This document shows positions 1 through 10,657 of a stretch of DNA of 64,000 nt, piece after piece. The stretch spans positions 248,001 to 312,000 of the forward strand of contig OZ237748.1 of NCBI GenBank assembly GCA_965178125.1. The letters run 5' to 3'. A model generated the notes under the pieces. The model made no database searches, was not told where the DNA came from, and was given only the letters and a program-made list of their open reading frames with translations. Numbering within the stretch: the stretch's first letter is position 1; each line of letters starts with the position of its first letter. A program made the position numbers and the translations under genes. The DNA is from Bilabrum cf. latius (taxonomy: Eukaryota > Bigyra: Bicosoecida > Bigyra > Bicosoecida).

Positions 1-380
1 CAGTTTCATCTACATCCAACAATGGACTGCGGCAAAGGCCCAGACGTGACCCGGGCGCCTCGCCGGCTGTGCGCGGCGCCTAAATGAGTTCCGCTCACAC
101 AAATATGGTCGGCAGCTGCTACCGAAAATCAAGATTCGTTCGTTCGTTCGCTACCGCCTCTTGGAAGGCATTAGTCCGATTGTTCTATCAGTTTGAGATG
201 TGAGGACGTTTGTATCTGTCTTTTTAGTATCTGTACAACTTGGTCAGGCTGACACCGCTCCGCGGCAGCTGTTGTATCCGAGCTACCTATGGTGCGCTGA
301 AATCTGCTCGTGGATTCAATCCATATGAGTATGATTAACATGGTACATAGAATATTAAGGTTAATAATCAAAAATCACAG
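1..380. other. Host sequence upstream of first recognised exon
   Basis: Mixed-composition DNA with a short CGTT microsatellite near 135-150. I see no convincing coding exon here. An ATG at 325 could begin the ankyrin gene, but the reading through 381 has no support from homology. Confidence 0.4.
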
Positions 381-3300
381 GGGAGACACACTTCTCACAG
401 CAGCCCTAAATGGCAAAGTGGACGCCCTGAGGGCCTGTCTGGATTCGGGAACGGACATCGAATCCAGAGATGGCGTGAGATTGAGTACCTTGTCCATCTA
501 TTAGATTCCTTTTTGAGTTAGTGTTCTTGTTTACACCATAAGGTCCACGTACAAGCTGTCACGGAGCTCCCAAGTGATGATATCCTCCTTTGGAGACCTG
601 ATGCACGCCATCGATTCGTTGATGAGCTAAATCAGGGGGTGATACGGGGAGGCTGCAGAGGCTGATGTGTACATGATACTCAAATGCACCTCTAGTTCTG
701 CTTCCTCTCCGCGCTTGGCCATCAGCGGATCCTCACCCCCCGCCACCAGGTTGCTCCCTTCCCTCGGGGTCTGCCACCCGCGACTACCCACCAACGGTTT
801 TATATTTCTTGAGTGCATTGCAGGATGGTTGGACAGCTGCATACTATGCGGTATGGAAAGGCGACACCGAGTTGCTGAAGGTGCTCATCGAGAGGGGCGC
901 CAACGTGAACGCTGCCAGAGACGTGAGAGAGAGAGGCTGCCTGCCCCACAGGGCGGGTTGTATGTGGTACCTGTGATATTTGATTTGGCGCGAGAGTTCA
1001 TCATGCTGGCATATCATTGGCTCCTCGTCGATCGAGCCGGGCCGGACCCCCGAGCGAGTGCTCCCCAGTGACTGATGAAGTCTCGAGGGGAGGGGCGATT
1101 TATTCTTGCTTTCTTGTGTATGCGGTCGATTGTATGTTGGTATGATTTGACTTTTCATGTCCTAGAGTATTGGTGCGAGGGTGGTTGGCCATCGCTCAGC
1201 CTCGGCCGGCTGGTCCACCTGGCTTTCGTGCTGGGTGAGGACAGGGGCAGGTGAGTGGTGGCTTGCAGGATGTGGATTCACAGGGATCGTGTCTAGGTTT
1301 TCGAGGCGAATGTTTACAGATTGATCGACTTAATATAGTAGCTATGTCCAAGGTTGGTTGTTGATCGATGACAACTGCCCGGGGGATAACAGGACTGGCC
1401 TGAGCATGGCCTTTGTGACGAGCATTCAGCTCGATCCTCATTCCCTGGCTTGCGCCTCCGATTGGCAGAGTTCAATGATTTTGCACTGATTAGTACATAC
1501 ATAGTATGACAAAGATGTGATTAATTTGAGTCACTAGCCTTTCGGGACATCAACTGCCAGCGAGCCGGCCGCCGCCCGTCCCCGCAGAGGGCCCCTCGGC
1601 TATCTCAGCCCCCAGGCGGATTCAGAGGCCGGGACCGGTCCCTGTCGTGATGGAATGGCTCGATAGGACAATTGGTGTATGTTTGGATTGGTTTTAATTT
1701 TGGTGATTTTGTCCCTCGAGCGGGAATTGATCCGGGAACTACACCCCTTGGACCCAGAGGGACTCCCACCAGTCCCTCCCAAAGCCCCCCACACCCCCAG
1801 CACCCGCCCCATGCCCACACACATCCACACCGACACCCACTCCGATCACACCCCCTGCTCCCCCTACCCCTTGTCTTCCATCCTTTGACCAAAGAATGGA
1901 TACACACCCGTTCATGCGGCATCCATGTATGGGAGGAAAGGCTGCCTTCGACTGCTGCTTGAAAATGGGGGGGACGTGCATGCGGTGAATGAGGTGAGAG
2001 AGAGATAAATATGTTGAAGGAGAGGTTGGTCTTGTGTGTGTCCGTGCTTGTATGTTGGATGGGTGTGTGTGTCTGTTCGGCTTGGGATTACCCCGGGCAG
2101 GGTCAGCTATTCGTTCGCGAACGTTCAGCTGATACTGGCGTGATCCTTTGATCGACCGGCGAGATGTCATTCCGGTTCGAGTCTACTCTGGGGAAAGAGA
2201 GAGATCAGCCTCTGCGCTAGACAAGATTAGCAAAGAAATACAGAAGCAGCCTAAGCCAGTAGCTTTCTTCTCTGGCACGGCCTGCGACGCCAAGATGCGA
2301 CGGCAGCTCAGGGCACAACGACCAGTCCGCAGCTCTGCGCCGCAGCAATGAGTACTATAACGATTTCAATGGCACAAGTTATTTAAGCAGTTTCGGGTCC
2401 GAGACCCGCTGGCAGGTCCCTTCGCGACGCTCCCGCTGCATTAACGGATTGGGGCTTGACACGTGTGTGCGTATTCCGGGCTGTAGGTATGGTATGGTAT
2501 CATGGTTTGGACCCATCGGAGCGATTTTCGGTGTGGGTGGGACCCTACTATATGATTCGACTCCAAATCCGAATTGTCGCATCGGATGGCGATCTATCAC
2601 TGGGAGATTGTTTCGTTTTGGTCTACAGTCCTCCGTTCATGAGCGTGTGGACATTTAATCTTGTATTTCTTTATCCTGTACTCGTACCAGCGCGAAATCT
2701 GAACTCTGTGGAAGCAGCCCATCTCGATCGGGACTGGCTTGTTATGAGCAGCAATGGTTTCATAGTACTGCATGTGTGTTTAGTGTTGGACAGATGCCTT
2801 TGGATTTCTTGGTTTACCTTTGTAGATGGCTCGGAATCTGGCGCTACATCACACTGTCTTTGACTCGATGCCGGACCCCCGCACAAGACCGCGGACACCG
2901 GTGGCAGATGTGCTGCATGGATTCAGGTACTCAAAGACTTGTCAATGGAATGCTTTTAGAGCAAATCATGTTGGCGCATTGGCTTTCAGTACCCTCCGAT
3001 TCAACCGCAGGATGGAGACACTCCCCTTCACAGGGCAGCGTACTATGGCCACACCGCCTGCGCTACTATCCTCATGGAAGCAGGGGCCCGCAGGGACATC
3101 AAGAACAACGTGAGCGTCTGTGAGCTTGCCAAACTGCATCGTAGCATGACTTGATTTCCTTGCTCCCATCATGCTGCCAGATGAATCGAAGAGTACTGTG
3201 AAATTACCCCCCCCTGTGCATCCCCCACACCGCGTGACATGTCATGCGCCCCTTTCCCTCGCTTTTTGGATTGAGCAGAGTGGCAAGCTTCCCGCTGAGT

Positions 3301-3611
3301 AGGCAGACTCTTTTCGTGAGACCATTACCGCTGCTGCGATCCGATCGTTCATTGCATCACGGCCCCGTAGAGCCCTTTGCTGGAGGAGGGCAGTGGAGGC
3401 CAAGAGGGACGCATCGATGGTGTTCCAGGCGGCGAGTGAGGGGCGGCCTTTGGAGCTGGCCAGGAGGCTGAGACTGGGCAAGCTGGCTGGTGGGTTGGAG
3501 ATCAAGGGAATACCAATACATGCCAGTGGGAGCTCTAGGCTGGTGCTTCCACTGGAGGCAGCCAGGCTGGGAGGGCATGATAATTGCGTGAAGCTACTGC
3601 AAGAGGCCTAA
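381..3611 (+). CDS. Host ankyrin-repeat protein, spliced gene, 3' exons
   Basis: Exons read at 381-474, 824-922, 1895-1993, 3011-3109 and 3279-3611. The three middle exons are exactly 99 nt, each encoding one 33-residue ankyrin repeat (for example DGDTPLHRAAYYGHTA and NGYTPVHAASMYG), in phase 0 and followed by GTGAGAG or GTGAGCG. Acceptors are CAG or AAG, and the last one has a long pyrimidine tract. The final exon begins SGKLPAE, the usual start of a repeat, contains an in-frame TAG at 3300-3302 where related repeats have a hydrophobic or polar residue, and ends with TAA. Ankyrin repeats mediate protein binding; the partner is unknown. The 5' end is uncertain: the first exon listed starts in a different phase and a start codon was not fixed. 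Confidence 0.72.
475..823 (+). other. Host intron
   Basis: Lies between two ankyrin exons, beginning GTGAGATTG and ending TTGCAG. No other feature seen. Confidence 0.6.
923..1894 (+). other. Host intron
   Basis: Begins GTGAGAGAG and ends in AAAG directly before an ankyrin exon. It contains a C-rich stretch (about 1740-1870). Nothing else is recognisable. Confidence 0.6.
1994..3010 (+). other. Host intron with possible extra exon and a repeat fragment
   Basis: Begins GTGAGAGAG and ends ACCGCAG. Two things stand out: a stretch at 2148-2351 open for 67 codons with protein-like composition, which could be an unrecognised exon, and a fragment near 2585-2640 related to the Crypton-like element at 18 kb. 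Confidence 0.5.
2585..2640 (+). repeat. Fragment related to the Crypton-like element
   Basis: The sequence around GATCTATCACTG, GAGATTGTTTCGT and TTGGTCTACAGTCCTC also occurs, with a few mismatches, at about 18020-18075 at the left end of the Crypton-like insertion. It is probably an old truncated copy inside a host intron. Confidence 0.6.
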
Positions 3612-3921
3612 GGAGGTCATTAAGTACTTGTTTCTTTTAATTACGATAATAGACACGCAATTGACCCCGTTGGAATATCTGCGGCATGGCCCGCTCCCCC
3701 CCACTACGGTAATAAATAAATTTATTCCCTTCGGTTAAGGTTGATGAATCAACAATAATTACACGATGTCAGAGCTAAAGCTCTTCCACCGTATCCATTC
3801 CTGTAGAGGTTCTCACCTCTACAGTCAAAGTGTCCTCCTTCTCATTCCTCTTCATAAAGCTACTTTATACTACCTCTGTATCCTTCTAACTCTAAAATAT
3901 AAATCTCTATACACTAACGAT

Positions 3922-3969
3922 ATCCACGTTTTGAGAATAATTATATAGTATTACTAGCAAAACGTGGAT
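3922..3969 (+). repeat. Element A hairpin, copy 1
   Basis: Perfect 12-bp arms ATCCACGTTTTG / CAAAACGTGGAT around an AT-rich loop containing AATTATATAGTATT. The following 120 bp, including a segment like AGTTCCATCACTTTTGAAG, is also related to the flanks of the other two copies at 29629 and 36844. Confidence 0.75.
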
Positions 3970-4142
3970 GTACCCCTTGATATGATGGGCTAATGGGACT
4001 ATTGCCTATTTATACCGAAAAGTTCCATCACTTTTGAAGAACCATTATTCAACCTTCTTAACTACCTTCATTATACCCCCTTATCCAAGCTTATACCTTC
4101 ACAAATGGAACACACGCGCTTTTTGTTTTTAAATTGTTATAG

Positions 4143-4190
4143 AGCGTTTAAATTGACTTAAAAAATATATTTATTATAGGTATATACAGA
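4143..4190 (+). promoter_or_regulatory. Promoter of the elements, example
   Basis: GTTTAAATTGACTTAAAAAA, a TATATTTATTATAG segment, then GGTATATACAGA directly before the ATG at 4191. The same layout is at 4811-4858 and, with variation, before many genes of both elements (32877, 33733, 36151, 37858, 38281, 50107). It probably combines an upstream box with a TATA-like box and a very short leader. Confidence 0.6.
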
Positions 4191-4769
4191 ATGAGCTTTT
4201 TAGAACTATTAACCAAAAAATCTATGAGTTTGAGAAAGGAGCTTAGACCATCTAAAACATTTCTTAGAAAAGCTGAGCGGGTCCATTGGGAACGATATAA
4301 TTATCTATGTGATTTGTATGATGATGAGGATGAAATCATTGAATAGATTTTATACCTTGTATTAAAAAAGTATTAGAAAATAAAATTACGGATTATCAAA
4401 TAGGATACGATAGCTAAAATGGGAAAAGTGAAAGAAAACCGATTAACTTATAGTGAAATAGAACATTTAAGATATTATGGAAATAGGAGGAGTATTTAGA
4501 GTTTAATAAATGAGCGGGTTTCACATTCTCCTGAGATTAAAGCAATAATTCAGAACCATAAACAGAAAGTAGAACGTTTTAAGACTATATCAGAGAACAT
4601 AATATATACGCTAACTGATAACAGGTATTGGAAAAATAGAAAAGATAAAACAATTGAACAAACTATTAAAATCAAAGAGGAATTAATAGGTAGAGCGTGG
4701 CACCCTTCAAGATTAGAATGGGTATTGGATAACGAGGAGCGAGACGAGATAGAGGATAATTTTAATTAA
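4191..4769 (+). CDS. Hypothetical protein with AWHPSR C-terminal module
   Basis: 192 aa with TAG read as Gln at four positions, ending TAA. The ATG follows a strong TATATACAGA signal. The last 35 or so residues, containing the motif RAWHPSR and VLDNEERDE, are nearly identical to the C-terminus of the next gene (4859-5803), so a C-terminal module was duplicated. The N-terminal part is basic and unrecognised. No function can be assigned. Confidence 0.65.
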
Positions 4770-4858
4770 TTGAATTTTAATAATATTAATGATTATTTAA
4801 TATTATAGATTGAGTTTAAAAAGGCTTAAATAATATATTAATTATAGGTATATACAGA

Positions 4859-5803
4859 ATGGAAGAATTTAAATGGGAAAACGGAACCTTGAAAGCAACA
4901 CAGCCAATTAATTATTACAGAGCTAGAAAAGGTTATATATTTGAAGGTCAAACCTACTACATAGTCAAAACCAGAAAGCAACTAAAAGATTTACTAACTA
5001 AATATAAGCCCGAAAGAATAGTAACTACATTCATTAAGTATATGAATTATGTATTCAAACATAGGGTGGATTTTAATGAACCTTTAAATACTTGGGATGT
5101 TTCTAATGTTAAGAATATGTGTTGTATGTTTGAAAATTGTAAATCGTTCAATCAACCGCTTGATAATTGGGATGTTTCTAAAGTGGAGAATATGGAAGAA
5201 ATGTTTAGAGATTGTAAATAGTTTAATCAACCATTGGGTAATTGGGATGTTTCTAATGTTAAGAATATGGGTTGTATGTTTGACAATTGTAAATCGTTCA
5301 ATCAACCATTGAATAAATGGAATGTTTCAAATGTTAAGAATATGGGTTGTATGTTTGACAATTGTAAATCGTTCAATCAACCATTGAATAATTGGGATGT
5401 TTCTAATATAAAAGGAATGTATGGTATGTTTTGGGGTTGTTCAACCTTCAATCAACCATTGAATAAATGGAATGTTTCAAATGTAGATATGATGTCTTAT
5501 ATGTTTTATGAGTGTGAAAATTTCAATCAACCTTTGAATAATTGGAATGTTTCAAATGTAGATTCCTTTACTTTTATGTTTGATGATTGTTTTAGTTTTA
5601 ATCATTTGGAGAATGGAATTAAGGATGAACGAGTTGATTATTCCACGACATTAATCCCATCATTAGAAGAGCGGAAAGATGAAACAATTGAACAAACTAA
5701 AAAAATCAAAGAGGAATTAATAGGTAGAGCGTGGCACCCTTCAAGATTAGATTGGGTATTGGATAACGAGGAGCGAGACGAGATAGAGGATAATTTTAAT
5801 TAA
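4859..5803 (+). CDS. BspA-type leucine-rich repeat (DUF285-like) protein
   Basis: 314 aa. After about 75 residues come seven tandem repeats of the form FNQPLNNWDVSNVKNM..MF..C, the BspA/DUF285 signature found in bacterial surface proteins and in giant-virus and protist proteins. An in-frame TAG at 5219-5221 falls inside a repeat (C-K-stop-F-N-Q-P) where other repeats have Ser, and reading continues in perfect register. The C-terminal RAWHPSR module matches the upstream gene. Such repeats usually mediate protein or surface binding; a role in host interaction is inferred. Upstream signal TATATACAGA directly precedes the ATG. Confidence 0.85.
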
Positions 5804-5842
5804 GTTTTATTATAATAATTATTTTATTTTTAATTATTATAT

Positions 5843-6112
5843 ATGAAGTTATACACAGCGAAGGTTTATTTTTATGATGATGATTATAAAAATGTTGAAG
5901 ATACAGTTGAAACAAAAATATTTAAATCTTTTGAGAAGGCAAAAGAATACGCAAGAAAATTAATATACGATTGGGTTGATGAGCATTATGAAATAAATGA
6001 CTATGAAAATTTTGATTTGGATAAATCAATTGAAAGTAAATGGAATGAAGCTAATTTTAGAAACCAGAAATTTGATTATGAAATAGAGGAAGAAAACGTA
6101 GAGGATAGTTAA
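5843..6112 (+). CDS. Small acidic hypothetical protein
   Basis: 89 aa, no TAG, ending TAA, 39 bp after the repeat-protein gene. Acidic, Tyr/Phe-rich sequence beginning MKLYTAKVYFYDDDY. No recognised domain. It is convergent with the next gene. Confidence 0.6.
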   Translation: MKLYTAKVYFYDDDYKNVEDTVETKIFKSFEKAKEYARKLIYDWVDEHYEINDYENFDLDKSIESKWNEANFRNQKFDYEIEEENVEDS

Positions 6113-6148
6113 ATTTTAATAATATTATTATTATTATTAAAATATAGT

Positions 6149-6565
6149 TTAATCTTTTGAGACGATAAAATCATCTAAAGCCTTTTTGATAAGTTCATTC
6201 TTTTGTTTTTCAAGTTGTTTATTTAACTCTTCTTTCTCTTTTCTAATTATAAGATTAATAGCCACAGAATCGTGTAAATCTTCACTTAAATATTTGAGTG
6301 AATTATTATTTAACCTTTCTAATATTCTATACGGTTGAACGAAGTAAGACAAATAATCAATTTCTTCAAATTCACTTGTAATTCTTTTTTTAAGGCTGTG
6401 ATTGATGTTTGGGTCAGTGTCAAGGTCCATATATTGAAAATGCTTTAACATTGATGGTTTGTGCTTCTCAACATAAATATATACGATTGACATAAAAGTG
6501 GAAGGGCTTTTATTTTTTAAAAGTTTCTCTACATTAACGCTAGATAACAGGAACTTAACAAACAT
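6149..6565 (-). CDS. Hypothetical protein
   Basis: 138 aa, ATG at 6565, stop TAA. Mixed helical sequence with a charged C-terminal coiled-coil-like region (KEKEELNKQLEKQKNE). No recognised family. It faces the gene at 5843, with a short AT-rich gap between the stops. Confidence 0.6.
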   Translation of the reverse strand: MFVKFLLSSVNVEKLLKNKSPSTFMSIVYIYVEKHKPSMLKHFQYMDLDTDPNINHSLKKRITSEFEEIDYLSYFVQPYRILERLNNNSLKYLSEDLHDSVAINLIIRKEKEELNKQLEKQKNELIKKALDDFIVSKD

Positions 6566-6669
6566 TTTATACTATAAATAATTATTTTATTTTAATTTAT
6601 TAAACACTTTATTAATATATTTTTTAGTTTAAAAAAAATAAAATAAAAAACATTATATGTATATACAAA

Positions 6670-7017
6670 ATGGATTTTAGAGCAATTTTTACAGATAAGA
6701 GTATAAGCAGAATATTAAAAATAGTTAGAGGGAAAATTAAAAGAATTTGTGATATACAAATACCGCTCTTATTAGGGGTAGCTTTGAAGAAGAGAACAGG
6801 CATAATCACGCTTGAGATTATTAAATATGAATTGATGTATAGAATACCTTTACCGGCAGTGTAGAATGATTTAATCCATTTTTCATCTTAGGATTATCAT
6901 AATGGCATAATAATAAGGGGATTAATGGAATCAGAAATAGCACGAGAAATAGAAAGAGTTGAAATGTAGTTTAAAAAAAATAAAAAAAATATAAGTTTAG
7001 TATATAATTATGTCTGA
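6670..7017 (+). CDS. Small hypothetical protein
   Basis: 115 aa with TAG as Gln (6862, 6889, 6967) and a TGA stop that overlaps the next start by 8 nt. Preceded by TATATGTATATACAAA. Basic N-terminus. No family recognised; the part after 6862 is the less certain half. Confidence 0.45.
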
Positions 7018-8325
7018 TAAATTAGATTTAAAAATATAGATGTCATAGAATCTTGCCGGAAGGATAAAATGTAAGTGGCGCGATTTTGGAAAAGTCATAT
7101 GTGAAAATCTTACAAGTAAGATAAATGGAAATGAAATTATATTAAGACAATTTGATGAACAGCATAAAGATGGAAAAATTGAATTATCATTTACAACAGA
7201 TTATAAGGCAAACCAAATAATAGATATGCTTAAAGACTTAAGTGAAAAAAGACAGCATATTATCTTAGAACACGCAAAATACCAGCTGAGGCGAAGAAAT
7301 ATAGAACAATAGGAAGAAGCACACGAAGACCGACCAGAAGAAGACCATGACACTCCCGAAAGTGATAATGATTGTAATAGTAATGGCGATGATGATAGCG
7401 AAAATGATAGTAATAGTGATGATGATAGTAATAGTTGAACTCTGCTGCGAATCAATGAGTGCTCCTTCTACATGCCCAATGGCCAAATCACGGACCCGCT
7501 CCCACAGTTGGGGCAGTTCCATAAAAAAAACAAACAGGACGTCCCTGCGCCCGTCCCGCGCCCTCTCCCCCCCACGAGGGACAGTCCGCCCCGAATCGAC
7601 TGGTTCTCCTCAGTCGCGTCTCGCGCATGCTATACCACACTCGCCACAAATGTACACGCTACCCCAATCCTTGCATCGTCTGCGCCTCCAGGCTCGCTCC
7701 GATGCCTCCCCTTCTAGTCCTGCCCCATTCTGATCTGCTGTCTCCCTACGCACCCGTACGTCTCAGCCTTCGCCAGAAATCCTACTGCCTTGTGGTCTGG
7801 CCCCACTCGGCTGCCTCCGCTGCCCCTCCCTCCCCATGGGCCTCCACGCTCCCGAGCCCTACTGGCTTGCTCGGGCCTGTCCGTGCCCCTTCGTCGTCCC
7901 CGCCACGCGTCTGGTTAACCGCGCTCGGGGCATCCCGATCCTCCCCTTTCCTCCGTTCATCTTGGAATCCCCCTCTCCGTCGCCTCCCCCGGTGCCACCC
8001 GACCCCTTGGTGGGCCGCCGCCCGTCCACCCTGTCACCTCCGCCAAGCTCCCCCGTCTGCTCCTGTCCCCCTCTCACCTGGCCCCCTCGCTGTCACCTCC
8101 CGCCGTTGTTGTCCTCCACCTGCACGTGCGCTGCTGCTGTACCCTCCCCGTCGGAGCCCCCATCGCTGTCTCACAGCCCTCAATCCCAATGTCTGATGAC
8201 ACAGATAAGATGATGATAGCGATTGTGATAACAATGACAATAACCAACAACAAGAATCTAGAATTTGTTCTGCTAGATGTCCTAGAATTACAGCTTCTCA
8301 ACTAAGAAGATTACTTTTTGGTTAA
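7010..8325 (+). pseudogene. Hypothetical protein with acidic Asn/Asp/Ser tail, split by solo retrotransposon repeat
   Basis: Coding parts are 7010-7435 and 8209-8325; the solo repeat at 7436-8208 lies between them. Removing it joins the codons exactly (…AGT AAT AGT / GAT GAT GAT AGC…) inside a low-complexity Asp/Asn/Ser run, giving 180 aa ending TAA, with three TAG codons as Gln. The N-terminal about 95 residues look globular (KWRDFGKVICENL, ILEHAKYQLRRR); the tail ends in a Cys-containing basic stretch. An acidic tail is seen in many single-strand DNA-binding proteins, but I cannot assign this one. Confidence 0.6.
7436..8208 (-). mobile_element. Solo terminal repeat (A-B) of Ngaro-type retrotransposon
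   Basis: Contains the 87-bp A repeat (TGAACTCTGCTGCGAATC to GTTCCAT) followed by the about 686-bp B repeat ending ACACAGATAA, as at the left end of the complete copy at 39809. No internal genes remain. It fits recombination between the two B repeats of a full element. No target duplication flanks it. Several open frames inside it are GC-rich shadows. Confidence 0.85.
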
Positions 8326-8383
8326 TAGAATTTAAAAAGATAGTTTAAAAAAAAATTAAAAAATATCTAGTAATTATATACAA

Positions 8384-8755
8384 ATGGAACAATTACAAAA
8401 AGTAATAAACACAAGGTCTAAATTAAAAAATGAGTTTTTAGATATCGTTGATGATTTCAAGAAAACTAATCGTGAATTAGAACAAAAGTTAAAGCAACTT
8501 AAAATAAAAGAGACGGAATTAAAAAATAAAGTGAATAGTAAATTAATCGCTTTAAATGTGGAATATAAAGAGGTAAGCAAAAAGAAAACAGAAGCTGTAG
8601 CCCCTTATATGAAAAGTTTAAAAGAATTAAAGGGGCGAATGGATGGACTCACTAAGAAAGAAAAATTAAAGCTGGTTGATATCCATTAGGAGATAAGAGA
8701 AACGAAGGAGCAAATTAAAGTGAATGAAGCTATTGATAGGCTTTTTAACCCGTGA
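8384..8755 (+). CDS. Coiled-coil hypothetical protein
   Basis: 123 aa with one TAG (8687) and a TGA stop. Almost entirely heptad-like, Lys/Glu/Leu-rich helix (for example NRELEQKLKQLKIKETELK). Preceded by ATTATATACAA before the ATG. Lies 40 bp upstream of the integrase and may be cotranscribed with it. Function unknown. Confidence 0.65.
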
Positions 8756-8795
8756 ATAATTAATTTATAAATATTAAAACTATTTAATATATATA

Positions 8796-9950
8796 ATGAG
8801 TAAGAGAGGTAGAAAAAAAGAGGATGAGATAAACGATTAGTCATTTGGATTTAATACCAAAAGCTTAACAAAAGATTTAATGAAACCAGTAAAGGAACCA
8901 AAAGGATAGAATTATATAAAATATTATAAACCGACAGAGGCTAATTTAATATAGCAGGCTGATTTACTTTATTTACCTTACGCAACTGATAAGGATTCAA
9001 AATATTTGTTAGTGGTTATAGACACTAGCGGGTTAGGTTTAGATTTTGAGGCTTTAGAGAGTAGAAGCGCGGAAGATATAGTAAAAGCATTTAAAAGGAT
9101 ATATAAAAGGAAGTATTTAAATATTCCAAAAATGATAAGAACGGATAAGGGGGGTGAATTTGATAATGGAGATTTTAGGGAGTATTTAAAGGAGAATAAT
9201 ATAGAACATATTTTTTCAAGAGTGGGTCGTAAATCTTAGATGGCGTTAGTGGAAAGATTAAATGAGGAGATAGGGACAGCGATATTTTATTATTTGAATT
9301 CACAGGAGATAAAAACAGGGACAACGATAACGACTTGGAGGCATTTAATACCAAAGCTGAGGGAGATATTAAATTAGCGTTATAAATCCAGATAGGAAAA
9401 GTTGAATGAGAAAAGGGAGAAATTACCATTTAAACCGCCTAGATGTCAGGGTAATACGTGTGATATATTAAATGAGGGGGAATATGTGAGGATAGCTTAT
9501 GATTATCCTAGAAGTATAGAGGGGATAAAGGAGATTGGAAAGTTTAGAGCGGGTGATATTAAGTATTCTATTAAACCTTATAAGATAGAAAGAGTAATAA
9601 TAAAGCCGGATTACCCACCATTATATAAAATTGAGGATATACCATATACATATTTTAATAGAAATTAGCTATTAATAGCGTCTAAACCATATGATAATAA
9701 AGCTTAGGATATATTTATAATTGAAAAAATAATTAGAAAGAATAAAAATAATACTTACCGTGTTAAATGGAAAGATTCAATTACAGATGAGGCTACAAAG
9801 AATAAATATAAAAAGTAGATAGATAAAATAATAAGAATAATAAAATCAGGAGATGGAGATGTGAAGTATTTGATAAAATGGAAACCTACGACAGAACCGG
9901 CGTCAAATATATCAAAGACAATGAAAGATTTATTTAATAAAAAGAAATGA
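8796..9950 (+). CDS. Polinton-type (rve) integrase with C-terminal chromodomain
   Basis: 384 aa. RNase H-fold DDE integrase core: first Asp in the ADLLYLPYA region, second Asp in IRTDKGGEF, catalytic Glu in MALVERLNEE. A TAG lies directly before MALVER, where a Gln is typical. The C-terminal region (about 300-375), with YRVKWKD and KYLIKWKPTTEP, resembles paired chromo-like modules. Eight TAG codons; TGA stop. It would catalyse integration of the viral DNA into the host chromosome. The first catalytic segment is less canonical than in element B. Neighbours match element B: divergent to the P-loop gene. Confidence 0.85.
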
Positions 9951-9995
9951 ATATTATTATTAATAAATTTAATAATAAAAATTTGAGTTTATTAT

Positions 9996-10613
9996 TTAAA
10001 CTCTATAGGTTAAACCATAAATTGACATAACCATCTAACTAAGATTTTCAAATGTGTTATAGACTGAATATTCTTTTGGATTGAAACTTTTTAAAAACTC
10101 AGCCCTTGAATGACGCGCTATTTCTTTATCTTCTTTTGATAATTTCTCCTAAACACTCATAAATAATTTATCACTTGGAACGGCTACACATACACTGCTT
10201 ACTTTGAAAATTTCCGTTGCTAGGTCAAAATCTGAAGTTAAAAATACGGCTCTGTGTTTCGGTTTTTGTAGCCAATTTTCTTTTACTTTTTCAATGCTAT
10301 TTTTCATAAGTTCAAATTTTAAAAGCTTAGCAGTGGATAAATCACCCCTAGCTTCTGCGTCATTCAAATGAACAACCTATTTTGTATCTGCGTTGACCTT
10401 TAATACTTCATCCAAATCAACCAATAGGATATTAGGGTCTATAGATGTTAAAGATTTATTTAATTCTGTTTTACCACCTTTACGTGGAAGAACTAAACAT
10501 AATTTTTTACGGTTAGCTAGTGAAGTCCAAAAGTCCCAACACCAACACCCCATATAACCCAATGGAACCAAAACCCCGCCTACCGTGCTTGCTGTTGCTA
10601 CTAACTCTGCCAT
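9996..10613 (-). CDS. P-loop NTPase-like protein, virus conserved
   Basis: 205 aa, homologous to 54218-54856 in element B (212 aa). A short N-terminal hydrophobic segment with Trp and Cys (VPLGYMGCWCWDFW) is followed by a Walker A-like loop LPRKGGKTEL and a Walker B-like ILLVDLDE. The loop here is weaker than EGSGKSTA in element B. Three TAG codons; TAA stop. The membrane-like N-terminus and kinase-like loop suggest a membrane-bound or virion ATPase; the substrate is unknown. It is the first of three minus-strand genes whose order is the same in both elements. Confidence 0.7.
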
Positions 10614-10657
10614 TATATATATCTATAGAAAACAAAATTATTACTATCTATAGACTA

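Larger units (their letters stand above)
3612..4190. other. Host to element A transition; no gene
   Basis: Composition drops from mixed to AT-rich near 3700, so the left end of element A should lie about there. A perfect small hairpin (CTGTAGAGG, loop, CCTCTACAG) lies near 3803-3826, and the larger element A hairpin at 3922-3969. I could not identify a terminal inverted repeat or target duplication. A 61-codon open stretch at 3766-3948 has no supporting evidence. Confidence 0.45.

Noticed and set aside
3766-3948. 61-codon plus-strand gene at the left edge of element A
   Set aside because: Low-complexity, overlaps the hairpin repeat, no promoter box before its start.
4859-6112. Bacterial or mycoplasma contamination suggested by BspA repeats
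   Set aside because: The same AT-rich block has PLV genes, TAG codons and no ribosome-binding sites, and is continuous with host-type and retrotransposon DNA.
7627-8213. Pro/Ser-rich frames in the terminal repeats (also at 20575, 28419, 34063, 39828, 47687)
   Set aside because: C-rich repeat DNA; several overlapping frames, no consistent start, and they lie in non-coding terminal repeats.
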